This document shows positions 35,013 through 47,059 of a stretch of 64,000 bases of DNA, piece by piece. The notes below the pieces were generated by a model that was given only the letters and a program-made list of their open reading frames with translations, was not told where the DNA came from and did no database searches. Made by a program: the position numbers and the translations under genes. This DNA is from Prunus persica. Taxonomy: Eukaryota > Streptophyta > Magnoliopsida > Rosales > Rosaceae. The stretch lies in contig NC_034009.1 of the NCBI RefSeq assembly GCF_000346465.2, positions 18,619,606 to 18,683,605 of the forward strand, given 5' to 3'. Each line of letters starts with the position of its first letter. The stretch's first letter is position 1.

Positions 35013-36431
35013 CTAGTCTGAGTATGAACTGTCTTGCTCTTCAGATTCAAGTTCTCTCATATTGTTAGTTGCCAGTTCAACTTTCAATGATAACCTCTGA
35101 GTATGTTCCTCGATATATTTCAATACAATCTGTAGCTTCTCTTGATAAGCTGCAGACTTCTTTTTCTCTCGATGTAGCTCCGTGGACAGTTCCCGGATTT
35201 TCAAGTCCTTCTCATCCTGAAAACAGAGAACTAATATCAGACACTGTTGTAATTTAAGCTCATATAGGAACTTGTAAATATACACTTATTAGGCAGGATG
35301 ACACATGATTTCAACAAGCAGCTGCACAAAAATATGATTATTGAGGCATTAGCTCATAAATTTATTGGTACTAAGACCTATCTAGCAAATGTCTACTTGA
35401 TTTGACCTCAGAATCATAGCCACCAAACCTCTTGCCCAACCAGAATTGCTTTTGGCCAAAAGGACTTGCATACCTATGGAATAGCATATGTATGACCAGG
35501 TACCAGTTGACATCAAAGATGGAAATTTTCAATTCTTCAGAATTTTCATTTTCTTAAATAAAAATAGAACACAGTTGAAGTGTTGTACTATCATCGCTAT
35601 GAATTTAAATTTTTATATTTTTTTAAAACTGTCAGACCAATAAGAAAATAAATCCCCAATTACAAGTCACATTCTGCTCAGCATCTCTTACATATCAGAA
35701 TAATATAAGTTCATACAGCCAAACTGGATGCTCATTTTGTTTTTTTAAACCAATTCAAGGATTAATTATTCAAACCTAGTTCTTAGTTCCAATTCATATA
35801 ACTCCAGTCTCATGCTAACTCCTCAAAAGAATCTTGCAACATAAGATTAAAATTCTATTATAAGCACATTTACATACCAAAACGAAGACCAACATACCTC
35901 GCAGAATGCAATCCTATGTGATCGTCGAGGTGGTATTTTGTTAGGATTCAACTCATGATTATGTTCTTTTACAAAACCATATATAACCCACTTGCCTCCA
36001 TCCTTTGCCGTTATCCTCAACATTGCATTGCATCCCTTTCTGGTGGCTGGCCGTGATGGAAGAACTCTGTTTTGACTCGTTGCATATTTTTCTGCTCGGA
36101 AACCTTCTTTTGAGCAAACAAACTCCCGGCCAATTATTGCGTTATCTTTTAGTGAACGACGGGTACGATTGTTCCGTATTGTAAATCCCATATGCCTACC
36201 ATACATCTCATAAAAATCTCTAGCGTCTTCTGCTGATTCAAATTCCATCCCAATAACCGGTTCCAAAGTTAAAGAAAAATCTTGGCTAGATGTTTCAATC
36301 AAATTATTATCTACATCAGGAGTATATGATAGCTCGTCATCAGCTGTTTCATGACTGGAAAAAGTTTCATCTAGCCAACACCTGTAGTTTCTCTCAGGGC
36401 TAAATCCTTGTCCTGAGGTGCTTGCCATCAT
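35013..36431 (-). CDS. FAR1 DNA-binding domain protein (FRS-related-factor type), gene 1
   Basis: The gene has two coding exons, 36431-35898 and 35216-35013, giving 245 residues. The donor is GAG|GTATGT and the acceptor TTTTCAG|GATGAG, both in phase 0. Residues ~60-165 form a FAR1-type zinc domain with GMEFESAEDARDFYEMYG, C106, C134 and the HNH pair H157/H159. The C-terminal exon (DEKDLKIRELSTEL...) is a coiled coil. There is no transposase core or SWIM finger, which matches the short FRS-related factors (Arabidopsis FRF type) derived from FAR1-like transposases. Such proteins are nuclear DNA-binding factors thought to modulate FHY3/FAR1 targets. A 5' UTR intron is suggested by GCAG|GTTA just before the ATG and an upstream exon ending near 37571. 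No lesion is visible, so this looks like a real host gene. Confidence 0.85.
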
Positions 36432-37518
36432 TAACCTGCAAAAATGAGATATAGTATAAATAAGAGCATCGGATCAAAGCCCAAGGGACAAGCAATGGTA
36501 GCAAGTTAGCAACTAAAATTCTATCTTACCTGAAGTATCCAATTTATTCCAGAAATAAAGTCAAAATATGCAAGTAATAGTGCGGATTGTCAGCAATGAG
36601 ACCTAAGCTTATGATTAGGCAAGACAAGGACTTTTTGAAACCCATCACCTAGAGAGTCTGGAATTTGTCCTTGACTGTGCCCATGATATTGAACTTGACG
36701 GCTACATAACACCAAAAGCGTCCACCCATGATAAAATGAGAAGGCTACAATGCAATTTTGTTAAAGAACTCATCACCAACTGTAAAGTTCACTTGTTTTG
36801 CTATCTTTTCGCTCTATATGGCTCACACATACACTCTATTCAAACATAAATGAGAACCAATCTCTGAAGCAATTCATAGGCACATCACTTGGGAGTTGCC
36901 CTCTCAGATACAATACCTCAGTATAAAAATAAATAATAAACAATAACACTTGAATCCATATCTGCAGATCCTCGGATCTTGACAGAAGGGTAGCTAGAGT
37001 AATAGGGGAAAAATCATTTATAGCTACTGGGTTCCCCTCATCCACTCAAGAATGAAAAAGGGTAGATGCAAAGAGCTGCATCAGAAGATCCAGCAGAGGC
37101 TTGCTTGCCTCATGGAAGAGTAAAATCTTGTCTTTGCCTAGACAATCTGTATCTACTGCTATCTCCATACGTGTACAACGCCGAATGTGAAGCTGCCTGC
37201 CTGAATCAGTTACCTAAGTCATTGACAGCTACCACCAGGACTAACCCACTCAACTAGGAGTCAAATTTTTCAAAGGGGAGTAGTAAATTCACAATACTCA
37301 TTGACTCATTAGATCAATAAAGAAATCCACATAACATAATTCAAACTTCAAGGTTCAACCTATATAATATAACATGAATCTGAAAGCAACAAAATTTGCT
37401 AAGAATCTAACACATTGCTAAACTGTGCAAGATTCTTAGCAGCCTAAAATGAACCCCTCTACAAATTTTCCAAATTGGTCTTCAACTGTTCATAAACACA
37501 AGAACAACAACAATAAAT

Positions 37519-37562
<44 letters not shown>
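37519..37562 (+). repeat. (GA)n microsatellite
   Basis: About 20 GA units lie just inside the putative first 5' UTR intron of FAR1-domain gene 1, read as (CT)n on the gene strand close to its donor at 37570. Confidence 0.95.
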
Positions 37563-37565
<3 letters not shown>

Positions 37566-37699
37566 GATACCTGGCAAGTACTAGAAATTGAAAACCCAAA
37601 ATGATTTTAGCGTTCTTTTGGGTTCTACAGTCTGAGATTTTGGTGAACTGATCAGCAAAGGAGGTTTTGCTATCAATGGAACTTGGAAGCTACAGTTCG

Positions 37700-40600
37700 G
37701 TCTTCCCCTGTAAAAAGCGTTTTTTGGGTCAATTTAAATAGCATTTTGTCTGTGTAAGCACTCTAGAAAAGAATACAATTTTCTGTTGCAAAAAATAGAA
37801 AAAACAAAACAAAATTTATTCGAAGTCAATGATCTTTGACCTAATAGTCCCACCCAAAAAAAATAATCTCAAATCTAAAATCCCAAAACGGGCAAATGAT
37901 GAAAACATCCTCAAAGTGACAAAAATGAATTAAGAATTAGGACACATAGGTCCTTTTTGTTTTTTATATGAAAAGAACACTTACAATGAAAAGGCACTAA
38001 AACACGATGTGCTAGAGGTCAAAATAAAACGTGTTTACAACAGAAAGGGTTAAGCCATTCTCGCATAAACGGGAAGGAGAGAGGCTATGTTCCAATTTAG
38101 CTAAGGCACTAGCCATGAAGTTTGTCAATTCATAAGTTAGTAGTAGCACCATTTTCATTTGTTTGCATAGCATGTAGGAGTATCCTCTAGTTAGAGGCAC
38201 GTCTGAGAAGAAAAACTCTTTGGTTCTCTCTAGCTTTCAATAAAACAGCTTTGCTTTCAACATTTTCCATCTCTTATGTTTCAATTTCCTTTTACGTTTC
38301 AAGCTCCAAGCAACACTAGTACTCTTTAAGTAAGTTTCTTATCTTTTATTTTATGTTTATTCAAGCAAACATCTAGTCCAAAAAACACTATCACAGTTAT
38401 ACTATTATCTTTCTAAACTAGGGATCATACTTTCTTTGAATACTTTGTTATAGTGAAATGCTTGCTATGTTTGGAAACTATTCACCCGTTTTGATTTAGT
38501 CCTGTGATGGTTTGGTAAAGTTCCATATTGGCTTGAGAACCATTTGTGGTCAATAAGTCAACTTTCTTTGATGTGCGAGCGTGACACTATTAGCAATTAA
38601 AAATCCTAACAGACTTATGAAAAATAGATAACTTGCGCTTCAAGTTACTGACGTTGAACAAGTGATTGTGAATTTGGGTGAGGAATATCTCAAGTAAGTT
38701 TTTTTCTTGCCTCAGACTGGTGAGGACTTCACAATTTTTCATAGTAAATTAGTAGTTTTGGCCAAAATGAATATTGAGAATAAATCAAACTGTTTTATGG
38801 AAAACTACCTATTACACAACTTAAAACAATAGGGAACTGCCATGTTTGAAAGGACAACGGAACATTGGGTTTCAATTTTTGCTTGGATTGTTGCCTGTGA
38901 CTCATGCTAGATTAGATGTATCTATACTGGATTCAAACGTCAGCACCTTCAACTGATGAGGTTCAACTGGAAATCGATACCGATGTTGAGATTAGCAGAG
39001 CTTCAATCTATTTGAGCCATGGAGAGGCTTGTTGGATAGGCAGAATTGAGATCTCTTCAGTCTGGACGAGGCTGGAAGTGGCTGGATTGATGATTGCTAG
39101 TATGGAGCTGCACTGTAGTACATGTTTTGCTTGATTATGAATCATCCAAGAGCTATTCTTCTGGGAGATCAAGGCATCTCTGTAAATTTGTTGAGGTTTT
39201 CATATTATGAAAAACTCAAGTTCTGCTGTTTGATTTGGCTTATGTTGAACCAAATTTGTAACGAGAGAAATCTCGTTTTCTTTGTGAATTGCTTCCCTAA
39301 ACTGAACTGGAGTCAGAAGTCTGAGTTCTGCCTGTTTTGTTTAGGAGCTGTATGAATTTTCAAACCAACTAGTTTGATTGCTTTAGAGTCTTAAGGCTTT
39401 TGAGATCGAATGATCTTGTTTAGAATTTGTCAATATGACTTGAGAGTTTTTATTTTGATTGAATTTTTTGGCTTTCTTTCACCATGTTCACCTCCTTTCA
39501 TATTTATAGAGAATCTGAATTAGGGTAAATCTTTTGAAAGGTTTTTATTTTTATTTTTCTAATGTAAAGAAGGAGGAGTTATTATTCTGAAAAAAAAAAA
39601 CAAAAAAAAAAAAAAAAAAAACAACAGACCCATCAACAGTTAGTTTTTATGATGGTCCATTTGTTTTTTCGACAAACAACTTCCCTGTCTCCTATTTATC
39701 TCTTGTAAACACAACTTGTCTTGATGTAGAGCCCTTTATGAGTCTAGAAAGGAAACTTGGCCCTCTTTTTCTGGCATAAAATGGTTTATGGGGAGTGATT
39801 TTCCAATTAGACTTTCTACCAGCTCCCCATCACTTCCTCTGCCCAGTTGAAAATTTTGACTTCAGAGTCACGTGTGCTTTTTGAGAGAAAGATCTTCCCA
39901 AGAAAAAAAATCTACTGACTTGAACTTTGGAATTGAGATCAACGGTGATGATGAATTTTTTTATATTTTGGAGAGATTAGAAGCTGGGCTTAATCTTTAA
40001 ACCAATTAAAAACTGATTGTCCAGATTAAATCACCATTTAATGGTAATTAATCTTTAATTTGTAAATTTATTCCTCATAATTGGTTCACAAAGGCCTGGG
40101 CCTCTAAATTCATCTGGGCTGATTTCTGGCTTTAACAAACAAAGCCCAAACTCATGTTTTTGACATGGGCCAAAAGTCAATTAGGCTAGCGTGTGGAATT
40201 TAGGCCCAAACAAAAATAAAGGGAAAAAAAAGTTCTTGTAAAAATAACTGAATATCAATCTGGAAGCCTATGAACTCTATACATGTGACCCTATGAGTAA
40301 ACCACAAAAATCTAAAAAAGCAAAACATGGAAACCTGTAATCTATGTTTTCATTTGATTTCAAACATAAAAACTCCCCTCTATTAGTCTCTGTCATTGGG
40401 CTTGAAACTTTGGTAGTATCTATTGTCATCAGCCATGCTAATGCTATCACCATTAGAGGCACAACGCTTTGTCAGCCATATATGGACTTCAAAGTTGCTA
40501 ATTGGATTCCAATATGAACTTTAACATTGCAAAGATGAATCAATAACTCTATGAGTGCCTTGTTAAATATATAATACAAATATATGGCTTATTAAAAATA

Positions 40601-41360
40601 ATTATGTAATTTTAATTATGTAATTAGTTAATAGAGATGAAGGAAATCATAGAACAAAAGCTTTCCTTCAACTCAATGTTGGGTGGATGCAGTACTCATA
40701 GTACACTAGAACTTAATGACACTTATAAATAATAATGGAGAGACTAGTTAGGAATCAAGTCATATTCATGGTTCAACTCCTCCAATGATATAACATGGGA
40801 TCAAACCTTTGTTTTTATGTTTAGAATCAAATTGAAAATTGAGATTGCATATATTTCTTTTTAGGTTTGTGGGTTTTTACTTTTGAGGGCGTTTGAGTAT
40901 TTTTAGATGAATTTTTTGTTATTTTTGAAAGTTTTTATAAAATTGATATTTATAAAAATAATAAATAAAATTTAACTATTTTTTATGAAACCTGACAGAG
41001 CCCCCACTCAAATTTGTTATCTGACCCTAGTTTAGCATTTTAATAATATTTCACTTATCTGCTAGCTAGTTGCTATTATTTTATATCTTTATTGAAAATG
41101 CGCGGGATGGAAATTTTATATAGCTTTCCATTTCTTCTTCTTTTTCTTTAGCTAATTAAGCTTGAGGGGGCCTACTTATCCAACCTTATGTCATGCTCAA
41201 GTATACCTTGACCTAGCTTCTAGACTGAGAAGTGAGAACTATAAAATTGGAGAATTTGAGGCAAAAGATGACGATGAAGATTTGCACAGCTTGGTATTGG
41301 AAAGCAGTTGTGTACTCTAGACACCAACTTTTTCCCACTCTCTCACATCACGCGGAACGT
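37700..41360. other. Intergenic region between the two FAR1-domain genes
   Basis: No gene is supported. It contains A-rich runs (39591-39621), short unlinked ORFs and AT-rich sequence. Confidence 0.5.
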
Positions 41361-41910
41361 AGAGCACTTCCAGCAGTTTGTTCTTTGTCATGATAAGGGT
41401 CAGAGCTAAGACAGCTACTATTCACGTGAATAGTGGCTGCCTTTGCAAAAAGTTGTGATGTTTTCACTAATTGTCATGGCAACAACTATTTACATGAGAT
41501 ATGAGGTGAGAAATTTGTATAGAGTTTTGGTGTGGGAAGTGAAAACTATGACTAAGTATTTATTTATTTTTAAATGCAACAACTATTCACATGAGATATG
41601 AGGTGAGAAATTTATATAGAGTTTTGGTGTGGAAAGTGAAAACTATGACTAAATATTTATTTTTTTTAAAATCTGAATTTTTTTTGTATTTTTTTTATAA
41701 AAATTTTGTTGCTAACATCATCGCTGACGTCAGCAAACCAGGGCTTGAACTAGGGTTGATCTTGCCTGAGGGCTGGCCTGGTTTCGTGGGCCCCACCTTC
41801 TACCAGGGCTAGCCCTTGCTGTTGAAAACGTTTTTTGACCCAACCCCATCCCGCGCGCCCCCCCGCCCCGTGCGGCGCCCGAGCCCAGCCTTAGCTGCTG
41901 GAAGTGCTCT
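41361..41910. mobile_element. MITE with AGAGCACTTCCAGCAG terminal inverted repeats, 550 bp
   Basis: The left end AGAGCACTTCCAGCAG is repeated inverted at the right (CTGCTGGAAGTGCTCT). The interior is unusual: a two-fold ~100-bp tandem repeat (41477-41678) and a very GC-rich 3' part (41845-41885). No coding capacity. A related right end occurs at 63845-63976. I could not fix a target-site duplication, so the superfamily is open. Confidence 0.7.
41477..41678 (+). repeat. ~101-bp tandem repeat, two units, inside the MITE
   Basis: The block ACATGAGATATGAGGTGAG...GAAAACTATGACTAA occurs twice with few mismatches, separated by an AT-rich spacer. Confidence 0.85.
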
Positions 41911-42726
41911 TATCAAATTATGAGACTCCTTAACTTTTTATCTCATACCATGACGTGCAGTTTGATTAAGTCGTTGTGATTAAAGGTTGCATGTCTAATT
42001 AAGATCCAATATTGAAATAATTTCAGATGTTTTCCTTCACTTTGTCCTTGTCGGTTAATAGGACGGAAGCTTAATGAAATGAATCAGAATTAAAACCTCA
42101 GATTCATACTAGAACTGCCTAGGACCCATGTCGGGCGAGTGAGGGATAAAAGTTAGTGTGTGTAAACGAATTTTCCATAGTATATTTATTCAAAAAGAAC
42201 CTTTTCCAGTCCAGACTAAATAGTATATATCAAACTCTAGATTGAACAAAAAGCCAATCTACTCATAAAATAGGCATGCCATGATTTAAGTCATGACATT
42301 CAAATCGTAGAACATCAAGCTCCAGTTTACTTTCTACAAAAAAAACCATGCGGCTTTTCAAGTCAATACATTGTTCAACCAATTTCTACAAAACTCCCCA
42401 TTTTCTCCTAATTAATTAGGAAAAACAGGAAATTTAATTCTTTGATCCTGGTATTTAAAGAAGTTCATAATACGAGCCTCCTTTGTCATACTCATGGCTC
42501 AATCATCAGCTCTCCTCACAACCCCTACTTGGTCATGTCCCCATCACAATCTTATACGTTTACTTTCAATGCTTTGTAAAAGGCAGGACAGCATTCAGAA
42601 GCATCCTAATTTTCCTACTTATCTCAATCCAGATTTTCCGATTCGAGAAACAAAATTGAAGCCATAACTAGAACTGAAGGCAACTGAATGACTTACTATA
42701 CTCACACAACTTCTGAAAAGTATCTA

Positions 42727-44776
42727 TCATGTAAAACCTACTGTTTTAGCTTCAAGCACTTTTAGATTGTCAAAGACTGATTGAAGTTTTATTGATAGGT
42801 GATTGTTATGGTCTTCAACATCCTTCATAAAGGCAAGTAGCTGTTCTCTATATGCTGCACTTAACCGCTTCTTCACTCGCAGTTGTGCAGTTAACTCCTG
42901 AATTTTCTTATCCTTCTCATCCTGGTAATATAGATGCAAAAACGATGATAAATGATCTCTGTGGAAGGGAAAAAAAAGTGCATACAGTGTAAAAGAAAAC
43001 AAAACCAAGAAAGAAAAAAAGACCCAACAGATTTAGAAAATCCCAAATGCAAGAGAACAATAAGTTGGACAATTCAAATTACAAACTTTCACCAAGCATA
43101 AGGCTTGGACCTTCTAAAAGGAAAGAAACTATAAATATGAAGATAGTACAAAAGCTCATGAGTTGAATAGTTTGAAAGAGCAGCAAGAGAACAGTGTGGT
43201 AAATGAGAGTACAAAGGCCATAAACAGATGCCAAAACTTGGGAACACAGTAAGCAATGTTCAAAAAGGGAAAAATACATGGATTTAGAAAGAATATATTA
43301 AGGTGTTGAATTACCAAGGTAAGCTCATGAGTAAAACACAACTTGGATGCTTCCGATGTAGTCAAGATGTCATCAGAAGATACTTGGATCACTCTGTAAT
43401 TTTCCTTTTGCACTTTTAAATGTATGTTCTTAATGTTAATTTGGAAATGTAAGGAGTCAAATTACAGTAAAAAAGCTATAAATAAATAAAAACTGATTAA
43501 TCCAATAGTCTAGTTCAGCTGGCATCATTGAGTACAGGGAGATAGCTTCATAGGGAGAAAGAAAGAAATATGGTAGCTTTCAACTGTGACTTGGATTTTG
43601 TCCTTCATTTCATTGAATATAAGTTGCAAGCATTATTTATGTACTCACATTGAATATCAAACACAAACTACAAAACATGCCAAAGTCTGCAACTTTGGAG
43701 GCACTACTGCTTTCCAAATATATAAATAAGGATTAAAAACAGACCTCCCTACAACATTGTAGCAGTTCCTAAAATATGAATTGGTTAAAAATTTAAAGGT
43801 TCCCAGACGTATCCAACAGCCATAGTCTATCATCCTCTCCACTGCTATGTAATCTCAACCCTTCCAGTACTTGTAACGTGTCTACTAACTTCCTACCTTC
43901 CTCATCTTTAGGTTTCTTCTAAAACCAAAGTCCGAACTTAAAGGAAAATTCTTATCCAAAACCACCCTTGTGCTAATGGGCAACGTATAGGCCATGGGTC
44001 TTGATCATGACCCAGCCTAGGTCCAATCTGATTTTTTTTCTCTTTTTTTGATTTTTGGCTTTTAAGTTTTAAATGTTATAGGTTCAACTAAGATCTATTA
44101 AGTTAACTTTGGTTTATTTATATAAGTTAGTTAATCATAGTCAATTAAGTTTAAATTCTCCTCGATTGTCTTGTGATGCAGGTGACTAAGTCCGTTTACG
44201 TTGGGAAAAGGAAAATATAAAGAAAATTTTCAGTCATTTTCAAAGAATTTGGATCATTCTATTTCTCATAGTATAATATTAATGGCAGTGGTCGTAAAAG
44301 GATATGAAAACACTAGATTATCAGTAACTGGATGCATCCAACTACATGAGAACATATGCAACATAAGAGAGGCTTACAAGCGTTCGGCGACTCTTTTGTG
44401 ATTGAACCACTAACGGATGATTATGGTCCTTCAAAAACTTCTTGACAACCCAACTTCCAGGCTTCTCTTGCCTCAACAACACCATGGCTGTGCAAAATTC
44501 TCGTTGTGCACACTCCTGCATTACTTTTCTACCATTATCAGAGACCCCTCTACATCCAAGTCCACGAGAAATTATTGACCCATCACGCTCAGACTTCCGG
44601 GATGACAGAACACGGGTCAAAAATCCTACGCGACTGGCATAATCATCATAGAATACTCTGGCAGCATCTTCTGATTCAAATAGCATACCCTCATATGGTT
44701 CTTGATTTGTGCTAACTTCAACAATAGTTGTTTCCCCTCCTTCAGAAGTGTACATTGTCCCATTCTGATCATCCAT
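42727..44776 (-). CDS. FAR1 DNA-binding domain protein (FRS-related-factor type), gene 2
   Basis: Coding exons 44776-44378 and 42921-42727 join in phase 0 to about 197 residues. The donor is CTT|GTAAGC and the acceptor TACCAG|GATGAG. The FAR1-type domain has YEGMLFESEDAARVFYDDYA, C75, C95 and H118/H120 (DHNHPL). The last exon (DEKDKKIQELTAQL...) aligns with the coiled-coil exon of gene 1, so the two are paralogues in the same orientation ~6 kb apart. A conserved-looking open stretch near 43313-43400 might be an extra exon, but I found no clean in-frame acceptor. The start at 44776 is the first ATG after an AG acceptor. A 5' UTR exon with donor GTAAGT ends at 45927. No lesion is visible. Confidence 0.8.
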
Positions 44777-44946
44777 TTGCACCTCCACTATAGGACAACA
44801 TATATCAAGTTATAAGATACACTAACGCACACCTGTCAACCATGTCATCGAGCAGACCCTTTAGTATTGCATATTCATACAATAACTTGAGATTTGCAAG
44901 GAAATTAAATGAGAAAATCATAGAGACCATCCAATAAAGGAAAAAC

Positions 44947-44947
<1 letters not shown>

Positions 44948-44977
<30 letters not shown>

Positions 44978-44978
44978 T
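44948..44978 (+). repeat. (TA)n microsatellite
   Basis: An uninterrupted AT-dinucleotide tract in the 5' intron region of FAR1-domain gene 2. Confidence 0.95.
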
Positions 44979-44979
44979 G

Positions 44980-46038
44980 AAATTATCATTGCATTTTTGG
45001 AATGTGGTAATGTAAGATTAACACAGAAAGTCTTTACAAATGGTCAAGCCTTGATATAGAAATTAAGGTGAATTATCAAAGATAGGCAAGCGCAAAGATA
45101 TGCAGTCAACTCAGAAAAGCCTTGATGAAAGATACTTATGGGAAGAGAAAAGGAATGAAATTTGGATCACATAAGTTACCATGTTCTAAAGTGTACGAAA
45201 CCTCAATCAGACATGGTAGAACAAATGTACAAGATGCAGTTAACGTGATGTAAATGTTTCATTCGGCACACAAAAAACAAAGAAAGAAAGAAAAAAAAAT
45301 CTTGCAAAGTTTAGGTATATCTCAAGCAGTTCTCAAGCTTATGCCAAACTTTGAAAAGAAAAACAACCAAAACATTCAAGAGCTTCGTCTGTTGCTTATA
45401 GTTTGCTCATAGATGAATGTGCAAACAACTTGTTTTTGCATTTAAGATATATTTTTGAGAAACTTCAAAATAAATAAGTAAAAAACCCAATTGCATATTT
45501 GATTTGTCTTTTCTGATCCTTAATTAATACATGAAAATGTAACCAAACACAGCCATTCTCAATCTTTTCCTGCCTTCTTGATTTCCTTTCCAATTACTCT
45601 CTTATTCCTCAAATTTCTTAGCAGTTAGAAACGAACGCAGCATTTCAAAATTTACTATCATCAATTATATTGATAGACAAAATTAATAATAAAACAGGTG
45701 GACCAGAAAGTATTGCCACCAAAGAATCATTACAACCCATTAAAATAAAGTTGAAATATCAGAGATACACAAATAAATAAAAAAACAACAAGACAATAGG
45801 AATTTCAATAAGCAAGAAAAAAATAAGGTCAATAAATCAATGGCGAAAGCCCAAAAAGAAAAAGCAAGAAAGGTTATAGCATTCAGTGTAACAGAAGAAT
45901 GGAAAGAGGGGTTGGATTGGACTTACTGGAATTCAAGAGGACTTTCAGTGAGGTGGTAGAAAGATAGAATCAGAGAGAGAGAACTCGGGTTATGAAAAAG
46001 GAGCAACTCGTTCTGTGTCTTGGAGAAGTTTTCAGACT
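44980..46038. other. 5' intron and leader region of FAR1-domain gene 2
   Basis: On the minus strand a leader exon with CT-rich sequence ends at 45927 with CCA|GTAAGT. The rest is AT-rich intron without other recognisable features. Confidence 0.5.
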
Positions 46039-46048
46039 GTTTATAGTG
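46039..46048 (-). promoter_or_regulatory. TATA box of FAR1-domain gene 2
   Basis: CACTATAAAC on the minus strand lies ~110 bp upstream of the leader-exon donor. Confidence 0.45.
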
Positions 46049-47014
46049 TTTGATGTAAGAAGAACCGCACACGTGGTAAATCATAGGAACTTATTCAAGT
46101 ATACCAAAAAAAAAAAAAAACGAAACAACAACGTTCTAAAATTTATTAAAGAACAAAATAATAATATTTATTTTCGTTTTTTAGGGCAAATTATTGAAAT
46201 TCCTTACCATAAGTCAGGATAATAAACGTGTCAAGAATACTCAATCCAACATCGACTCATTTAATAAATATATCGTGTTAAATAAGTTATCTCGTTAATG
46301 CATGTTTAACAAATTATCGAGATTGCTACATTTGATTCTTATCATAATTTGACCAAAAATAGAATTCTTATCATAATCAAATAAGGAATGTTTTCTAAAG
46401 CCTTGCAATAAATTGACTTCAATTGCCTCTAGTTTATATTCTCCCCTATGTATGGTATAACTTTTTTTGGGTCAAAATGTGGTAGCATCTAGTAATTAGC
46501 TAAAAATGTAATCGGTAAAAATTAAAAACAAATAATAATAATAATAATAAAGAATAACTTGCATGGGACATACAAGAATCACTTGCATTCTTGAGTATTG
46601 GGCAATAAGTAAACAAATAGTAAAAATCAACAAAGACCCACATATCAAATTACGGTCATAAAAAACGAATTAAAAACATAAATTTCGATCATTTAAACAA
46701 ATAATTGCATTTAGCAATTTATTTATATATAAAAATAGTGATCACATTTTGCCTCTTTGTATGTATGAAGATTGAGAAAGAAAAATAAAAGAAATTTTAA
46801 AAAATGAGAAAAATGAACAAAAATGAAGAAAAAGAAAAAGAAACAAAGAAGTGGGTTGGTGGGTTGGTTGGTATTACACGGGTTGACACGACCCATTTAA
46901 TAAACGGATTACATAGGTATTTTAGTGGGTTGGCAGGTTAATCCGAAACTTACCTGTTTATTAAACGTATCATAGCGGATTGACCCAAAAAAGTCCGAAA
47001 ATTGAATCGTGCGA
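46049..47014. other. AT-rich spacer left of MULE copy B
   Basis: Simple repeats (AAT)n near 46531-46550 and A/G-rich DNA. A stretch with AACGTGTC, GGGTTGACACGACCCA and TTTAATAAACGG near 46220-46990 resembles non-autonomous transposon sequence, but I could not define ends. Confidence 0.4.
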
Positions 47015-47023
47015 GTTTTAAGT
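47015..47023. repeat. 9-bp target-site duplication, left of MULE copy B
   Basis: GTTTTAAGT, repeated exactly at 63821-63829. Confidence 0.92.
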
Positions 47024-47031
47024 CGCCAAGA

Positions 47032-47059
47032 CTATAATGAGTGGAAAGTTATAAGGGGT
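47032..47059 (+). repeat. Terminal inverted repeat, Ulp1 side, copy B
   Basis: Begins CTATAATGAGTGG, with the AAGTTATAAGGGGT core followed at once by a second AGTTATAAGGGG copy. The outermost eight bases, 47024-47031 (CGCCAAGA), resemble copy A's same end (CGCTTAGA) but not the opposite end. Confidence 0.9.

Noticed and set aside
43313..43400. Extra middle exon of FAR1-domain gene 2.
   Set aside because: The stretch is open but has no convincing in-frame acceptor, and direct splicing of the flanking exons gives an in-frame protein matching gene 1.
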